Positions 52,607 to 61,128 of a DNA stretch of 64,000 nucleotides are shown here, in pieces. The first letter of the stretch is position 1. Each line of letters begins with the position of its first letter. The notes beneath the pieces were generated by a model that was not told the DNA's origin, did no database searches, and saw only the letters and a program-made list of their open reading frames with translations. The position numbers were made by a program, and so were the translations under genes. The DNA comes from Candidatus Vecturithrix granuli (GTDB taxonomy: Bacteria; Moduliflexota; Moduliflexia; Moduliflexales; Moduliflexaceae): the NCBI GenBank assembly GCA_000739535.1, contig DF820467.1, positions 478,245-542,244 on the forward strand, read 5' to 3'.

Positions 52607-54159
52607 TCGCAGTTCTCCGCCACCGCTGGCTGGTCATTTTTGTCATGCTGATCCTCTTAGCGGCGGCCGCGTTCGGATTTACCCGGCTCGGCGATGCGTT
52701 CTTTCCGGAGACCACCCGCGCTCAGTTTCAGATCGATGTCTGGCTGCCTGAAGGGACACAGATTTATGAGACCGAGCGGACGATACAACAGATTGAAGAC
52801 TATATACGCACGCTGGACCATGTCACCGATATTGCCTCAGCGATCGGCCGGGGAATGCCGCGCTTTCTTCTGTCCTATACCCCGAAGAGCCTGAATGCCA
52901 GCTATGCCTACCTTCTAGTCTCGGTGGATGATTATCAGCACATTAATAGCCTGAAACAGCAACTCCAAACGGATCTGGAAACGCGTTTTTCAGATATCGT
53001 TCCCGTTGTCTATAAGTTTAATTTTGGGCCTGGCCATTTCGCTGCAACCCCGATTGAGGCGCGTTTCAATGGACCAGACAAAAAAGTTTTACGGAAACTG
53101 GCGGAACAAGCGATGACAATCATGCACGAGGATGGGGGAATCGTCGGAATTCAACATGATTGGCGCGGTATGGCCAAAGCCTATCGCCCGATCTTGAATG
53201 AAGTGCCGGCCCAGAATCTTGGTATCGATCGCAGGGCTGTGGCAAACGTATTGGCAAGCGCGTTTGATGGGAGCACGGTTGGAGTCTATCGGGAAAACGA
53301 CGAATTGATCCCGATTGTCGCTCGAGCGCCTCAAAATGAACGTATCAACGGGCTGTCTGAAATACAAAATTTATGGATTTGGAGCCCGATTGCCGGACAG
53401 AATATCCCTTTGCAACAAGTGATGCTTGGCTATAAGACCTTTTTTGAAGACGGGCAGATCCGGCGCTTCGATCGAAAACGCGCGATTACGGTTTTGGGCG
53501 CGCCCGCCACTGAGATGGCCTCAACAGCCCTGGCCCGAATTCGTCCCCAAATTGAAGCTATCGAACTGCCGATAGGTTATTCCCTCAAATGGGCTGGAGA
53601 AATCAAAGATTCCCGCGAATCTCTGGAGTCGGTGCTGGTTCCATTTCCGATGTTCATGGTGTTGATGCTGCTGATCACGATTTTCCTCTTCAATGCCTTA
53701 CGTCCAGCCCTAATCATCTGGTTGTGCGTTCCACTGGCTATCATCGGGGTCGTGAGCGGATTGTTGGTTGCGGATCAGCCCTTGAATTTTGTCGCAGTGT
53801 TAGGCCTGCTGAGCCTGACCGGCATGTTGATCAAAAATGCAATTGTCCTGCTGGATCAGATCGAGCTGGAAATTCAATCCGGGAAATCCCGTTTCGAGGC
53901 AATTGTCGATTCCGGAGTCAGCCGGGCGCGGCCGGTGATGATGGCGGCCATGACCACTGTACTCGGTATGATTCCGCTTGTGTTCGACGCGTTTTTCGCG
54001 GCAATGGCGGTGACGATCATGACCGGGCTGACGTTTGCAGCGGTGTTGACCCTGGTGGTCGTCCCGGTGCTCTATTCGCTGTTTTATCACGTCAAACCGA
54101 ATGAGAGAACACTAAAACCTGAAAAGAAAACACTCGCAGCCGTAAGTAATTATCAATAA
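52588..54159 (+). CDS. RND efflux transporter, C-terminal half
   Basis: The remaining 523 residues: TM7 (LVIFVMLILLAAAAFGFTRL), the second porter (AFFPETTRAQFQIDVWLPEG) and TM8-12 with LLSLTGMLIKNAIVLLDQIE and AAMTTVLGMIPLVFDAFFAA. By itself it lacks a normal start. GTG at 52588 has no proper ribosome site, so it is best read as the continuation of the upstream frame through a -1 shift or an undone single-base deletion. Together the two halves are about 1040 residues, the normal RND length. Confidence 0.9.
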   Translation: MYRKFLIAVLRHRWLVIFVMLILLAAAAFGFTRLGDAFFPETTRAQFQIDVWLPEGTQIYETERTIQQIEDYIRTLDHVTDIASAIGRGMPRFLLSYTPKSLNASYAYLLVSVDDYQHINSLKQQLQTDLETRFSDIVPVVYKFNFGPGHFAATPIEARFNGPDKKVLRKLAEQAMTIMHEDGGIVGIQHDWRGMAKAYRPILNEVPAQNLGIDRRAVANVLASAFDGSTVGVYRENDELIPIVARAPQNERINGLSEIQNLWIWSPIAGQNIPLQQVMLGYKTFFEDGQIRRFDRKRAITVLGAPATEMASTALARIRPQIEAIELPIGYSLKWAGEIKDSRESLESVLVPFPMFMVLMLLITIFLFNALRPALIIWLCVPLAIIGVVSGLLVADQPLNFVAVLGLLSLTGMLIKNAIVLLDQIELEIQSGKSRFEAIVDSGVSRARPVMMAAMTTVLGMIPLVFDAFFAAMAVTIMTGLTFAAVLTLVVVPVLYSLFYHVKPNERTLKPEKKTLAAVSNYQ

Positions 54160-54184
54160 ATTTTTCTCAGTTTTGACTGGTCGA

Positions 54185-54216
54185 GAAATCGGGTTTTTTC
54201 GAAAAAACCCGGTTTC
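54185..54216. terminator. Bidirectional terminator hairpin, family E
   Basis: Arms GAAATCGGGTTTTTTC and GAAAAAACCCGGTTTC (15 of 16 pairs) between the convergent RND and chemoreceptor genes. Confidence 0.75.
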
Positions 54217-54313
54217 TGATGTGCAAAGAAATTATTCATAATTACTTATGACCTGATTTCGACAAGGAGTTGTTGTTTCGTGAAATCATTGCATAGCATT
54301 CCGAAACAACAAC

Positions 54314-55570
54314 TCAAATTTTGAACGCGCCCACGACTTCTTGCAAACGGTCGGCCAGGATGGCAAGTTCTTCAGCCGCTTTTTGCACATCAACCGCTTG
54401 CGTTGAAGAATCGTGTACCATGTTTGCGACATCGGTGATAGTACTGGCGATTTGGTTGCTGTCATTCGCCGTTTCAAAAATATGGCGCGAAATCTCATTG
54501 GCCGTGATGGACTGTTCTTCAACCGATACTCCGATTGAACGAGAAATGTCATGAATTTGCGTTGTAATATTCGCTATGTGCGTAATCGCGTTGACTGCGT
54601 TGCTGCTGCTGGTTTGAATGGCTTCGACGCGTTGGGTGACATTTTTCGCAGAAGCGGTAATTTCGCGCGACAGATCTTTCACCTCACTGGCGACGACTGC
54701 AAAACCCTTGCCGCTGTCGCCGGCTCGCGCGGCTTCAATGGTCGCATTTAAGGCCAGGAGATTCGTCTGCTGCGTAATGGTGGTAATCACGTTGATGATA
54801 TCGCCGATTTCCTGAGAACGGCCTTCCAGGTGGGTCATGGTGTTATTAGCAGTACTGGCCGTGTCCACCGCTGTTTTAACAATCTCTCGGACCTGGTTAA
54901 TATGCTGAGAAACTTCGCGGATACTGGCCGCAAACTCTTCCATGGCGGTTGAAATCTCATTCATATTTTTATTAATCTGTTGGCTATGGGAAGAAACAGT
55001 GTGCACCTGTCGCGAAGCCTGTTCAGCATTTGAGGCCATTTGTGCGCTAATTTGTGTCAACTTTTCCGAGGCCGAACGAAGCTGTGACGATTCTGCAATA
55101 ACGTGACAGACGTGCTGGCGCAGCGACTTCATATTCTGAAAGGCAATTCCCAGAAGATCATACTCATTTTTCGGCTGAAGCTCCCGGCTTAAGTCGCCTT
55201 GAGCAATATCAGTGGCAGCGGAAGCCATTTCTTGCAGATATGCCGACATGCGCTGAAACGCTTTTCCCAATTGATCTTGTGTACTTCGAGGAGTTACCTT
55301 ACGCCGTAAATCGCCTTCCGAGATGCTGAGGGCGACATCAGCGATCGCCTTGATATAGGCAATCATGGCTTCAAAGGCATGGGTAAAGGATCCGATTTCA
55401 TTGCGCGACCGGACAACAGGCAGGCGCACGTCAATATCTCCCTCGGCAATTTGCCTGGCAACCCGGGTCAGATGGCGCAGTGGAATGGTGATATTACTTC
55501 TGACTAAGGCCAATACGACAATACTTTCAACCGCCATAATCAGCAAGAAATTGATGATCACATTTGCCAT
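54314..55570 (-). CDS. Chemoreceptor, HAMP and signalling part
   Basis: A 418-residue part of a methyl-accepting chemotaxis protein: TM2 (VIINFLLIMAVESIVVLALV), HAMP (about 28-80), more HAMP-like repeats, then the MA domain with hairpin tip EIGDIINVITTITQQTNLLA followed by LNATIEAARAG. It should join CheA and CheW. It has no periplasmic sensor because a TAA at 55583 cuts it from its own N-terminal half, which is in the same reading frame. An ATG at 55570 lacks a ribosome site. Confidence 0.88.
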   Translation of the reverse strand: MANVIINFLLIMAVESIVVLALVRSNITIPLRHLTRVARQIAEGDIDVRLPVVRSRNEIGSFTHAFEAMIAYIKAIADVALSISEGDLRRKVTPRSTQDQLGKAFQRMSAYLQEMASAATDIAQGDLSRELQPKNEYDLLGIAFQNMKSLRQHVCHVIAESSQLRSASEKLTQISAQMASNAEQASRQVHTVSSHSQQINKNMNEISTAMEEFAASIREVSQHINQVREIVKTAVDTASTANNTMTHLEGRSQEIGDIINVITTITQQTNLLALNATIEAARAGDSGKGFAVVASEVKDLSREITASAKNVTQRVEAIQTSSSNAVNAITHIANITTQIHDISRSIGVSVEEQSITANEISRHIFETANDSNQIASTITDVANMVHDSSTQAVDVQKAAEELAILADRLQEVVGAFKI

Positions 55571-55582
55571 GGCTGCGTGAAT

Positions 55583-56026
55583 TTATTCAGTGCCAAATTG
55601 CCGCGAGAACACGACTTCGAGGGTTGCCAGCGTTTGTTCTGCATGCGTCAACTCTACAGTATGAACAATGTCTTCCAGATACTCCGATGGAGAAACTCTT
55701 TCTTCAAGAAAGTTGTTAATCTGCTGTGAATTCGGAAGTTTTCCGAAATAATGAGAAGGAACGTTCTGTTCGTCAATTTTGATAGCAAGAATATCCGGCG
55801 CACTTAAATAGGATTGAATCACATTGTCAATCCGTTCCCGTTCTAAATCAAACAACAGATTGCTGAGAATCAGAGCGAGCGATTTCATGGTATTTTCTTC
55901 TTTTTCTTGTAAAAACTCCGTATAGCGCTGCCACTGTTGATGTACCCCATACACCGCAAATAAGGCCATCACAACAAAGAGTACAACAGCGATCTGGAAG
56001 ACAAGTTTCGTTCCGATACGTTTCAT
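55583..56026 (-). CDS. Chemoreceptor, N-terminal sensor part
   Basis: A 147-residue frame: TM1 (KLVFQIAVVLFVVMALFAVY) and a small periplasmic region (ILSNLLFDLERERIDNVIQS). It ends FSRQFGTE before TAA. Twelve bases later (IHAA) the same frame continues into TM2 and HAMP of the chemoreceptor. The two are one gene with a nonsense codon, 569 residues in all. It is five bases downstream of the binding-protein gene, so both are co-transcribed and may sense the same ligand. Confidence 0.85.
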   Translation of the reverse strand: MKRIGTKLVFQIAVVLFVVMALFAVYGVHQQWQRYTEFLQEKEENTMKSLALILSNLLFDLERERIDNVIQSYLSAPDILAIKIDEQNVPSHYFGKLPNSQQINNFLEERVSPSEYLEDIVHTVELTHAEQTLATLEVVFSRQFGTE

Positions 56027-56031
56027 AACAA

Positions 56032-57288
56032 TTATTTCACCTGGATGCGGCTATTCATGTTTTTGACAAACTCTTCGACCGAATGTTCGCCCATCAGAAA
56101 TTTCACGGTTTCTTCATACCACATGTTGCTCAGGGCTTTTGCCCCCAGGAAGGGACAGGAAAAATATTGTGTGAAGGCTTCCTGAGTGTTGCGTTTTTGC
56201 GTTAATGCCCCATAGAGGGTGCCTGAAGGCAAATTCTCAACGATGACCGGATAAGGTCCTTGCACATGCTGTGCCCATAATAGCGCGGCTGTCGGCGTCA
56301 TTAAAAATTCCAGAAATTGTTTCGCCTCGGCCAGATGCTGGCTGTGCTTATTAATGCCGTATCCTGCGGCCCAGAACATCTCGTAAACGTCATTCCCTTT
56401 GCCCTGTTCAACCGTGAACCAGTCAAGCACGCCAACCTGACCTTGATCCCGTTCAGTCGCCCCAAATTTACTGTAAATCCAGGTGCCGCAGAAATTTATC
56501 GCCGCTCGTCCATCAGTCATGTCAAAGATTTTCTCAGGAAAGGTCTGGGAAAGCAGGGTGTCTTGATCATAACCTTGTGCATCAACGACCTGTTTCCAAA
56601 ATTCCAACGCTGCCACAATATCCGGATCCGAAAAATTGAGTTGCTCATTCAGTAATTGACTGATTTTTTCAGGTCCGGCAAATCTGAAAATAGCATTCAT
56701 CAACCCCACACCCCACATACAATCATCGCGCGTAGCAACCCCATCAGCAATTGGCGTTATTCCGGCCTCGCGGAGTTTTCGAATGATATCCAAAAATTCT
56801 GTACTGGTCAGTAACCGATCCGAGGGTAAGGTGATATTCGCTTGTTTGAAAAGATCTTTATTATAATAGATCGCATGAGAGACCCCTTCGATTGGGAGAA
56901 ACACATTGGCGTAGGTCCCAATATCCCCGAGCTGCCAATCAGGATATATTGGACTGGTCAATTTCAGATCACTCAAATCGGCCAGAGATCGGAGAATTCT
57001 GGGATGAGAAAACCCAATATCAATATAGGCAAGATCGGGTTCCGACGTATCAAAGGCAAACACAATCTTATCAACCAACTGATCTTTTTCCATCCAGACA
57101 ATTTCAACCTGAATGCCGGTTTCCTGTTCAAACGCTTCAATCACTGCATTCATGAAGTTGATTTTGATCGGCTCGCTGGCCCAATGACTCCAGAGAACCA
57201 ATTTTGTGGGTTGAGCCAGGATATCAGTGTGTGCCCAAAAGATCGCCAGGCTCACAATAAACAATACTATAAAAACTCTATTACGCAT
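56032..57288 (-). CDS. Extracellular solute-binding protein, family 1
   Basis: A 418-residue periplasmic protein with signal peptide FIVLFIVSLAIFWAHTDILA. Motifs include LVLWSHWASEPIKINFMNAV, YYNKDLFKQANITLPSDRLL and FEFLMTPTAALLWAQHVQG-like segments near the end. This matches carbohydrate-type binding proteins. There are no permease genes here, and a chemoreceptor gene follows at once. So it may act as the soluble ligand-recognition subunit for chemotaxis rather than import. The ligand is unknown. Confidence 0.88.
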   Translation of the reverse strand: MRNRVFIVLFIVSLAIFWAHTDILAQPTKLVLWSHWASEPIKINFMNAVIEAFEQETGIQVEIVWMEKDQLVDKIVFAFDTSEPDLAYIDIGFSHPRILRSLADLSDLKLTSPIYPDWQLGDIGTYANVFLPIEGVSHAIYYNKDLFKQANITLPSDRLLTSTEFLDIIRKLREAGITPIADGVATRDDCMWGVGLMNAIFRFAGPEKISQLLNEQLNFSDPDIVAALEFWKQVVDAQGYDQDTLLSQTFPEKIFDMTDGRAAINFCGTWIYSKFGATERDQGQVGVLDWFTVEQGKGNDVYEMFWAAGYGINKHSQHLAEAKQFLEFLMTPTAALLWAQHVQGPYPVIVENLPSGTLYGALTQKRNTQEAFTQYFSCPFLGAKALSNMWYEETVKFLMGEHSVEEFVKNMNSRIQVK

Positions 57289-57443
57289 ACGAACCTCCTA
57301 TTCTTGAAAATAATGTATCATTGACCAAAGATAGTAAAAGCGTCAGGTTGTAGCAGTGATATATAGAATTTTACAAAAAGAATGCAAGAATTATTTTTAC
57401 AATTTTTTCATCCTATGTCACTCAAAATTTTTCTTGACAATAG

Positions 57444-57455
57444 TTTGATGTCAAA
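57444..57455. promoter_or_regulatory. MarR operator overlapping its promoter
   Basis: TTTGATGTCAAA (arms TTTGA/TCAAA) lies between TTGACA at 57434 and a TTATAT -10 at about 57456. An identical 12-mer precedes the downstream oxidase gene at 57917. Repression by the MarR product is inferred. Confidence 0.75.
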
Positions 57456-57469
57456 TTATATGTCTCACT

Positions 57470-57898
57470 ATGATGAAAACAAATCATATTGTCGGGTTAA
57501 TTGCCAATATTCGTGAGAAAGCGCATCATTTTATTATTCAGGAACTTAAGGCGCACAATATTGAAGGATTGGTGCCTTCACATGGCGCAATTCTGTCTCA
57601 ACTCTATCATCAAGAAGAAAAAATCCCAATGGCAGAGTTGGCGAAACGAATTGATCGTGATAAATCCACCGTAACAACATTAGTAGATAAGTTGGTCGAG
57701 GTAGGGTATGTCCGAAAAGTGAAGGAACCAAATGACAGGCGCATGACTTACATTGTGCTCACCGAACAAGGCCAGTCTATAAAGCCTGTGATTCAGGCAA
57801 TTTCGCATAAAATGCTTGCGCAGCTTTATGCCGGGTTTTCTGATCTGGAAAAGGAGATGTTGGTGCGTTTACTGGAACGAATGTTGCAAAATATGTAA
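57470..57898 (+). CDS. MarR-family transcriptional regulator
   Basis: A 142-residue winged-helix repressor. LVPSHGAILSQLYHQEEKIP and MAELAKRIDRDKSTVTTLVD form the HTH, and VRKVKEPNDRRMTYIVLTEQG is the wing. MarR dimers typically release DNA when a phenolic or oxidising ligand binds. The -10 lies only about ten bases before the ATG at 57470 and no ribosome site is visible, so the message may be leaderless (or start at 57473). The TTTGATGTCAAA operator repeats before the next gene, implying shared control. Confidence 0.92.
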   Translation: MMKTNHIVGLIANIREKAHHFIIQELKAHNIEGLVPSHGAILSQLYHQEEKIPMAELAKRIDRDKSTVTTLVDKLVEVGYVRKVKEPNDRRMTYIVLTEQGQSIKPVIQAISHKMLAQLYAGFSDLEKEMLVRLLERMLQNM

Positions 57899-57916
57899 TT
57901 TTTTTTATGCAAATAA

Positions 57917-57928
57917 TTTGATGTCAAA
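57917..57928. promoter_or_regulatory. Second MarR operator copy
   Basis: TTTGATGTCAAA, identical to 57444-57455, with similar flanks (AATAA on the left and TTATA on the right). It is 28 bases before the start of the flavin-binding protein gene. Confidence 0.75.
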
Positions 57929-57955
57929 CTTTATAAAAGAACAAGGAGGAAAATT

Positions 57956-58366
57956 ATGAACGAAGTTTTTTCAATATTACAACAAAACCCGGTCGTCGGG
58001 TTTGCGACGGTTGATGAACATGGAAATCCTCAGGCACGAGCATTTCAGGTGATGTTGATTGAAGACGGGAAAATCTATTTTTGCACGGGCAGTGGAAAAT
58101 GTGTGTATCAGCAGATACAGACCCATCCGTACGTGGCATTTACGGTCACGTCGCCTCAATATGTTTCAGTTAGAGTAGAAGGCACAACACAATTTGTTGA
58201 CGATCTGGCCTTAAAGGAAAGGATCCTGGAAAAAAATCCTACGGTCAAAGCGATTTATCAATCTGCCGATAACCCGGTATTCAAAATCTTTTATCTCGAG
58301 CACGGCAAGGCTGAGATTTTCGATCTGTCAACGTTGCCTCCAAAACGGCAGAATTTCACGTTTTAG
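57956..58366 (+). CDS. Pyridoxamine 5'-phosphate oxidase-family protein
   Basis: A 136-residue split-beta-barrel flavin-binding protein. Features are VVGFATVDEHGNPQARAFQV and KIYFCTGSGKCVYQQIQTHP, which align with FMN-binding members of this family. Usual tasks are FMN- or F420-dependent reductions and small-molecule detoxification. AAGGAGGAAAATT precedes the ATG. It is co-regulated with the MarR gene by the same operator sequence, so its substrate may be the MarR ligand. Confidence 0.88.
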   Translation: MNEVFSILQQNPVVGFATVDEHGNPQARAFQVMLIEDGKIYFCTGSGKCVYQQIQTHPYVAFTVTSPQYVSVRVEGTTQFVDDLALKERILEKNPTVKAIYQSADNPVFKIFYLEHGKAEIFDLSTLPPKRQNFTF

Positions 58367-58429
58367 TAACAGTTGTTGCCCAAATAACCACGTTTCTTGA
58401 AGCAACTCGTGGGCTATCAAGATGTGTTT

Positions 58430-58468
58430 GCCAGGTTCGTCGTTCTCGTTTGGAACGACGAACCTGGC
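58430..58468. terminator. Bidirectional terminator hairpin
   Basis: Perfect 16-bp stem GCCAGGTTCGTCGTTC / GAACGACGAACCTGGC with a seven-base loop, between the convergent oxidase-like and aldo-keto reductase genes. A smaller palindrome, CCACG...CGTGG, lies at 58388-58413. Confidence 0.75.
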
Positions 58469-58474
58469 AGTTCG

Positions 58475-59371
58475 CTATCGGTGCATTTCGTAGCGCAGAG
58501 CCGGAACTGCGGCTTGTAGGGCACTGATTTCATCCGGACTGAGATCCGGTGCGTCAAGTACGCCCAGACAGTCGTCTAACTGCTGTTTGGTATGAATGCC
58601 CACCATCACCGTTGTAACTGCAGGCTGTTGGATCACAAACTTCAGGGCGGTCTGCGCCGGAGTTCGCTGCTCGCCGGAAAGCGACGCAATTGCCTGCGCC
58701 GCCGCAGTTACCGCTTCTTGCGAATGTCCCAGATAGGCGATAGCCGGCTTATTGACGAGCAATCCGTTTGCCACAGGGCCGCGTGCTAACACGCCAATCG
58801 AGTTTCGACGCAGCAAATCCAGACAGCATTCTTCCGGCCGCCGGTCGAGCAGGCTGTATTGTAGCATGACGCTTACAACCTGCGACCGCGCTACATACTC
58901 GCGGATCACATTCGGCCGGATTGAGGAAATCCCGTAATAGCGGATCTTCCCGGCTTGCTGTAACTGTTCGAAGGCTTCAATCGTTTCCTCAAACGGATCG
59001 TCAAGCGTGCCGCCGTGCAATTGATACAGGTCAATATAATCGGTGCGCAGACGTCTCAAGCTCTCTTCCACTGCTTGAAAAATATAGGCTTTGCTCGGAT
59101 TCCAATCCCAGCCGCTGCCATCGGCGCGCCATTGATTGCCTGCTTTCGTGGCGATATATACCTGCTGGCGACGATCTTGCAAGGCTTTACCGACCATCTC
59201 CTCGTTATAACCGTGTTGATATAAATCCGCCGTATCAAACAGCATAACGCCCCGATCTGCCGCTTCATTCAGTAAAGCGGTTGCTGCGTTTTGATCGTCG
59301 GCTAACGACATGCAGCCAAAACTGACGCCGCTGACCATCAACTCACTTTTGCCCAATTTTCTCATGTTCAT
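58475..59371 (-). CDS. Aldo/keto reductase
   Basis: A 298-residue NADPH-dependent oxidoreductase of the TIM-barrel family. Motifs are LMVSGVSFGCMSLADDQNAA, GVMLFDTADLYQHGYNEEMV (catalytic Asp and Tyr), IATKAGNQW (Lys), DYIDLYQLHG (His) and the end VIQQPAVTTVMVGIHTKQQL. It reduces an aldehyde or ketone of unknown identity. ATG at 59371 or 59365 could start it. Confidence 0.93.
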   Translation of the reverse strand: MNMRKLGKSELMVSGVSFGCMSLADDQNAATALLNEAADRGVMLFDTADLYQHGYNEEMVGKALQDRRQQVYIATKAGNQWRADGSGWDWNPSKAYIFQAVEESLRRLRTDYIDLYQLHGGTLDDPFEETIEAFEQLQQAGKIRYYGISSIRPNVIREYVARSQVVSVMLQYSLLDRRPEECCLDLLRRNSIGVLARGPVANGLLVNKPAIAYLGHSQEAVTAAAQAIASLSGEQRTPAQTALKFVIQQPAVTTVMVGIHTKQQLDDCLGVLDAPDLSPDEISALQAAVPALRYEMHR

Positions 59372-59382
59372 AATGTACCAGT

Positions 59383-59433
59383 TGGAGTGTCAAAGCTCGT
59401 CTTTGACAGCGAAAGTCGAGCTTTCGTACTCCA
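59383..59433. repeat. Palindromic repeat, family C
   Basis: TGGAGTGTCAAAGCTCGTC... to ...TTTCGTACTCCA: outer arms TGGAGT/ACTCCA plus two inner hairpins. Closely related to 9153-9203 and 59780-59859. Confidence 0.75.
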
Positions 59434-59483
59434 GCTTTTATAGACATTTTCACTCTATTGAAAGAGAATCAACAACTAATTGA

Positions 59484-59774
59484 ATGTCGTGCATTTTGAC
59501 AGGCTTGATAAACAATCATCTCTGTGTACGAGTGTTTGTTGATTGTTTCGGCATCCCCGAAGATCCTGCCACAGACAGTGGCAATGGATGCCTGGCCGGG
59601 TACCTGGTAAAACATCGCTACCTGGGGACGCCCCACATCAATTTGCACGTTGAACAAGGTTATGAAATCAAAAGGCCTTCGCTGCTTTTCCTGAAAGCAG
59701 AAGAAAATCAGGGGGAAATAACTATATCTGTTGGCGGCAAGGTCATCAAGATTGCGAAAGGAGAATTTATATAG
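59484..59774 (+). pseudogene. PhzF-family C-terminal fragment
   Basis: About 90 residues with FVDCFGIPEDPATDSGNGCL followed by AGYLVKHRYLG and EQGYEIKRPSLLFLKA, ending ISVGGKVIKIAKGEFI. These are the second-half motifs of PhzF-type epimerase/isomerases (GIPEDPATGSANG). The N-terminal domain with its catalytic Glu is missing. It is a truncated gene bordered on both sides by family C repeats. Confidence 0.75.
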
Positions 59775-59779
59775 ATTTT

Positions 59780-59859
59780 AGGAGTGTCAAAGCTCTGCTT
59801 TGACAGCGAAAGCAGAGCTTTCGCCCAGCAGGCAGCGAAAGCTCTGCTTTCGCACTCCT
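59780..59859. repeat. Palindromic repeat, family C, long form
   Basis: AGGAGTGTCAAAGCTCTGC... to ...TTTCGCACTCCT, with an additional GCGAAAGC unit. It touches the stop of the aminotransferase (59858-59860). Confidence 0.75.
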
Positions 59860-61012
59860 ACCGGGCGAGTATCGCTCTGAATGCCTCAATAAATGCTTCA
59901 AATTCAGGTTCAGTGATGCTCAGCGGCGGATCAATACGGAATAACGCTTTACGATTGCACACGATATAACCTTGCTCAAGGAGCGCGTTGAAAATGGCAT
60001 TCCCTACATCTTCATTCACAATATCCACGCCGAACATCAAGCCCCGGCCGCGCACAGCAAGAATGGTTTTTCCATCTACAAGCGATTGTAGTTGGGCGAG
60101 GAACTTCGCGCCTTTTTCAGCTGCTTGTGAAATCAAATCATTGTCTTGAATGGTCTGAATCACTTCTCTGGCGACTGCGGCGCCTAAGGGATCATTCTGG
60201 TGCGACTGGGCGTATTTAAAGGGTTTTATGTCCAATTCTTGCATTGTTTTCCGGTTGATTGCCGCAACGCTCACCGGATAGCCATTGCCAATCCCTTTGC
60301 CCATAGCCACCATATCCGGCTCTATATCATAATGCTGATAGCCAAACCATTTTCCTGTGCGTCCGATTCCGGTGGTCACGTCGTTTGTAATCACTTTCCC
60401 ATGATTCCTGTGAATAATGGTCACAATATTTTGGATCAGCAATTTGGGAGGGAATCTGACAAAACCGGAGGAACTTCCGGGCTCAAAAATGAAGTCGGAT
60501 ATATCAGCAGGAATAGCCTGTAATGCTTCGCAAGAAGGGTCGCAATACTCGTGTTTCTGGCAAGTTTGACAGGTGTTCCAGTTAAATATGTGCCAGCCCT
60601 CGGTTCTGTTAATCACGGAACTGTATGAGCCAAGATACGAATCGTGCAACGTCATAGACCGTTTTTTTCCGGTCAGGTGCTTCGCAATCTGGCGCGAGAT
60701 CTCAATAGCTTCACTGCCAGAACAGAGAAAGACGCACTTGCCGCCTTCAAAGTTCGTGATTGATAAAACTAATTTTGCGGCTTCTTGAAGAATGTGATTG
60801 GAATAGCAAAATCCGGCGTGCATAATGCAATCAATCTGTTTTTTGATTGTATCGTTGATTCGTGGATTCTTATGACCGATTGACGTGCACCAGACCCCTG
60901 ATTCCAAATCCATGTAGCGTTTTCCGGATTCATCGAACAAATAAATGCCCTGACTATCCACGATATTGGGAATCTTAAGCTCATGCCCTGTGCAATTGTA
61001 TATATTGTTCAT
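59858..61012 (-). CDS. Class III aminotransferase with cysteine-rich insert
   Basis: A 384-residue PLP enzyme. CSGSEAIEISRQIAKHLTGK is the phosphate loop, SDFIFEPGSSSGFVRFPPK and VITNDVTTGIGRTGKWFGYQ hold the cofactor-binding Asp, and VAMGKGIGNGYPVSVAAI holds the Schiff-base Lys. It is short for class III. It also carries CQTCQKHEYCDPSC near residue 150, which could bind zinc, or is an unusual loop. The Glu-Pro segment and gatekeeper residues are altered. Substrate unknown. It may be an acetylornithine- or GABA-type relative. Confidence 0.85.
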   Translation of the reverse strand: MNNIYNCTGHELKIPNIVDSQGIYLFDESGKRYMDLESGVWCTSIGHKNPRINDTIKKQIDCIMHAGFCYSNHILQEAAKLVLSITNFEGGKCVFLCSGSEAIEISRQIAKHLTGKKRSMTLHDSYLGSYSSVINRTEGWHIFNWNTCQTCQKHEYCDPSCEALQAIPADISDFIFEPGSSSGFVRFPPKLLIQNIVTIIHRNHGKVITNDVTTGIGRTGKWFGYQHYDIEPDMVAMGKGIGNGYPVSVAAINRKTMQELDIKPFKYAQSHQNDPLGAAVAREVIQTIQDNDLISQAAEKGAKFLAQLQSLVDGKTILAVRGRGLMFGVDIVNEDVGNAIFNALLEQGYIVCNRKALFRIDPPLSITEPEFEAFIEAFRAILAR

Positions 61013-61128
61013 CTTGTTCCCCCGTGAAAATGTAACACGAAATTATTCCCCTGATTTTTCTCTCATACGTGTGTCGAAAAGGAATTTCAACCTACATGTA
61101 ACGCGAAATTATTTTTCGCGTCCCGAAC

